Below are positions 62,882 through 64,000 of a stretch of DNA of 64,000 nt, piece by piece. Origin of the DNA: Acinetobacter sp. ANC 4204. GTDB lineage: Bacteria; Pseudomonadota; Gammaproteobacteria; Pseudomonadales; Moraxellaceae. The first letter of the stretch is position 1. Each line of letters begins with the position of its first letter. The translations under genes were made by a program, and so were the position numbers. The notes under the pieces were generated by a model. The model saw nothing but the letters and a program-made list of their open reading frames with translations, did not search any database and was not told the DNA's origin. The stretch is taken from positions 682,001 through 746,000 of the forward strand of contig NZ_NEFZ01000002.1 in assembly GCF_002135205.1 (NCBI RefSeq), in the 5' to 3' direction.

Positions 62882-63850
62882 TTAGTGACGAGCTAATTCT
62901 AACGCTAAATCAACAGCGACCTGTAAGCTTGAGCTTTTCGCAAGGCCTGTGCCTGCGAGGGAGAGAGCTGTGCCATGATCAACTGAGGTACGAATAAACG
63001 GCAAGCCCAAAGTAATATTAATGGCTTCACCAAACCCTTGCGATTTTAACACAGGTAAGCCCTGATCGTGATACATCGCCAAAACAGCATCGGCATCTTT
63101 TAAGTTTTCAGGGGTAAATAAAGTGTCGGCAGGCAAACTCAGGCTCATATTCATGCCTTGAGCACGGTAGCTTTCTAGCACGGGATTAATCACCTCAATT
63201 TCCTCCATCCCCAAATAGCCATCCTCTCCTGCGTGTGGGTTTAAGCCACACACTAAAATATGCGGATGCTCTTTTTTGAATTTGCTTTTTAAATCTTGAA
63301 TTAAAATATCAATCACTTGATGCAGGCGCTCTTTGGTAATTGCATCAGGCACAGCTCTCAAAGGTAAATGTGTAGTCGCTAGCGCGACACGCAACGTCTT
63401 GGTTGCAAGCATCATCACCACACGTTCCACCCCAGCAAACTCTTGGTAGTATTCGGTATGTCCACTAAAGTGAATGCCAGCATCATTGATGACTGACTTT
63501 TGTACAGGTGCAGTTGCAACACCTACACTTTTCCCTGACATGGCATAATCGGCCGAACGTCGTAACTGTTCTAAGACATAGGATGCATTGCTTGGGTTTA
63601 ATTCACCTAATACCACAGCTTGGTTCAAGGGCACATGTTCAACATAGAGCTGTCTCGGAGCCGATGACGTCTTTTGCCCTACATATTCAATGAGTTCTAT
63701 GTCGATTCCCAATTTCTCTGCGCGCTTAGCTAACAAGTTCAGATCCGCCAAAACAACAATGGGGCGTTCATCTACCCGCCCTGCAAGGCTCAAACAAATA
63801 TCTGGACCAATTCCAGCAGGTTCGCCACTGGTGACATATAAAGGAAGCAT
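62882..63850 (-). CDS. pdxA: 4-hydroxythreonine-4-phosphate dehydrogenase
   Basis: A 322-aa PdxA enzyme in pyridoxal phosphate biosynthesis. Features are LPLYVTSGEPAGIGPDICLS, SVGVATAPVQKSVINDAGI, FSGHTEYYQEFAGVERVVMM, CGLNPHAGEDGYLGMEEIEV and YHDQGLPVLKSQGFGEAINI, including the metal-binding His residues, and a closing VDHGTALSLAGTGLA. The start at 63850 matches the family; an upstream extension to 63886 is not expected. The gene begins the pdxA-rsmA-apaH cluster. Confidence 0.93.
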   Translation of the reverse strand: MLPLYVTSGEPAGIGPDICLSLAGRVDERPIVVLADLNLLAKRAEKLGIDIELIEYVGQKTSSAPRQLYVEHVPLNQAVVLGELNPSNASYVLEQLRRSADYAMSGKSVGVATAPVQKSVINDAGIHFSGHTEYYQEFAGVERVVMMLATKTLRVALATTHLPLRAVPDAITKERLHQVIDILIQDLKSKFKKEHPHILVCGLNPHAGEDGYLGMEEIEVINPVLESYRAQGMNMSLSLPADTLFTPENLKDADAVLAMYHDQGLPVLKSQGFGEAINITLGLPFIRTSVDHGTALSLAGTGLAKSSSLQVAVDLALELARH

Positions 63851-64000
63851 AGCTAACTCAAATAGAAGGCATGCAATATTATACAACGTATATCAAAGCA
63901 CATCATGTAACGATGAACTCAAGACCTATCTATCGGCTGACATATTTTAAGCATGTCGATATGGCTCTTGAGCTAGAAGACCTTCTGTAGAAAATGAAAC

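Noticed and set aside
63947..64000. Possible C-terminal end of a gene upstream of pdxA on the minus strand
   Set aside because: Only 17 codons of open frame are visible before a stop at the window edge. The expected surA cannot be recognised from this.
1..64000. CRISPR arrays, tRNA or rRNA genes, complete insertion sequences
   Set aside because: No regularly spaced repeats, cloverleaf-like segments, rRNA-like sequence, or transposase genes with inverted ends were seen on reading the window.

Overview
The window looks like an Acinetobacter chromosome of moderate-to-low GC. An OmpA of the Acinetobacter OmpA38 type (30246-31253), a membrane PQQ glucose dehydrogenase beside an OprB porin, an OruR-type AraC regulator next to beta-oxidation genes, and a pdxA-rsmA-apaH cluster all fit the genus. 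The species is not resolved. The left edge cuts into a Mu-like prophage.

Region 1 (1-about 14.9 kb) is the head-tail half of a Mu-like myophage, all on the + strand and nearly in Mu order: virion morphogenesis (G), protease/scaffold (I/Z), decoration, major head (T), gp36, gp37, an unknown 228-aa protein, a tail sheath that appears split over three ORFs, tube, tail chaperone with a frameshift-like partner, tape measure, gp43 (N), gp44 (P), gp45 spike, gp46, gp47, gp48 and a short fibre/collar protein. Three identical 19-bp intergenic sequences (382-400, 6213-6231, 9368-9386), each with a 5-2-5 dyad, precede the protease, tube and gp43 genes. They divide the late genes into three apparent transcription units and resemble activator sites of late promoters. 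The early genes and the transposase are outside the window. After the fibre gene comes a 5'-truncated reading frame, perhaps a host gene cut by phage insertion.

Region 2 (15.5-21 kb) shows decay: a PQQ-type sugar dehydrogenase stopped by one in-frame TAA, a small hypothetical gene, a Sel1-repeat protein, an AEC transporter, an old-yellow-enzyme reductase and an OprB porin relic.

Region 3 (21-34 kb) is housekeeping: mutM-ppiC, a gamma-glutamylcyclotransferase-like gene, mscL, typA, an NCS2 permease, rsmC, a LysP-like permease, ompA, a FimT/GspH-like pseudopilin, a thiolase and a PhnB-like VOC protein.

Region 4 (34-43 kb) holds an unrecognised 470-490-aa protein behind an SMR transporter with Asp in place of the usual Glu, a sulfite reductase/DUF934 pair, and the periplasmic glucose-oxidation pair gcd and oprB.

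Region 5 (42.5-48.5 kb) is a CoA/fatty-acid locus: a CaiB-type CoA transferase, a divergent AraC regulator, a thiolase and a FadB/FadJ-type multifunctional enzyme.

Region 6 (48.6-64 kb) carries assorted genes: GNAT, a methyltransferase, a hemolysin III family protein, an MHS-type MFS transporter, a metallophosphoesterase, a PLD/cardiolipin-synthase-like lipoprotein, a PlsC-like acyltransferase, a 42-aa membrane microprotein, hflX, a cidA/cidB-like pair, tandem DUF2147 genes, and apaH-rsmA-pdxA on the minus strand.
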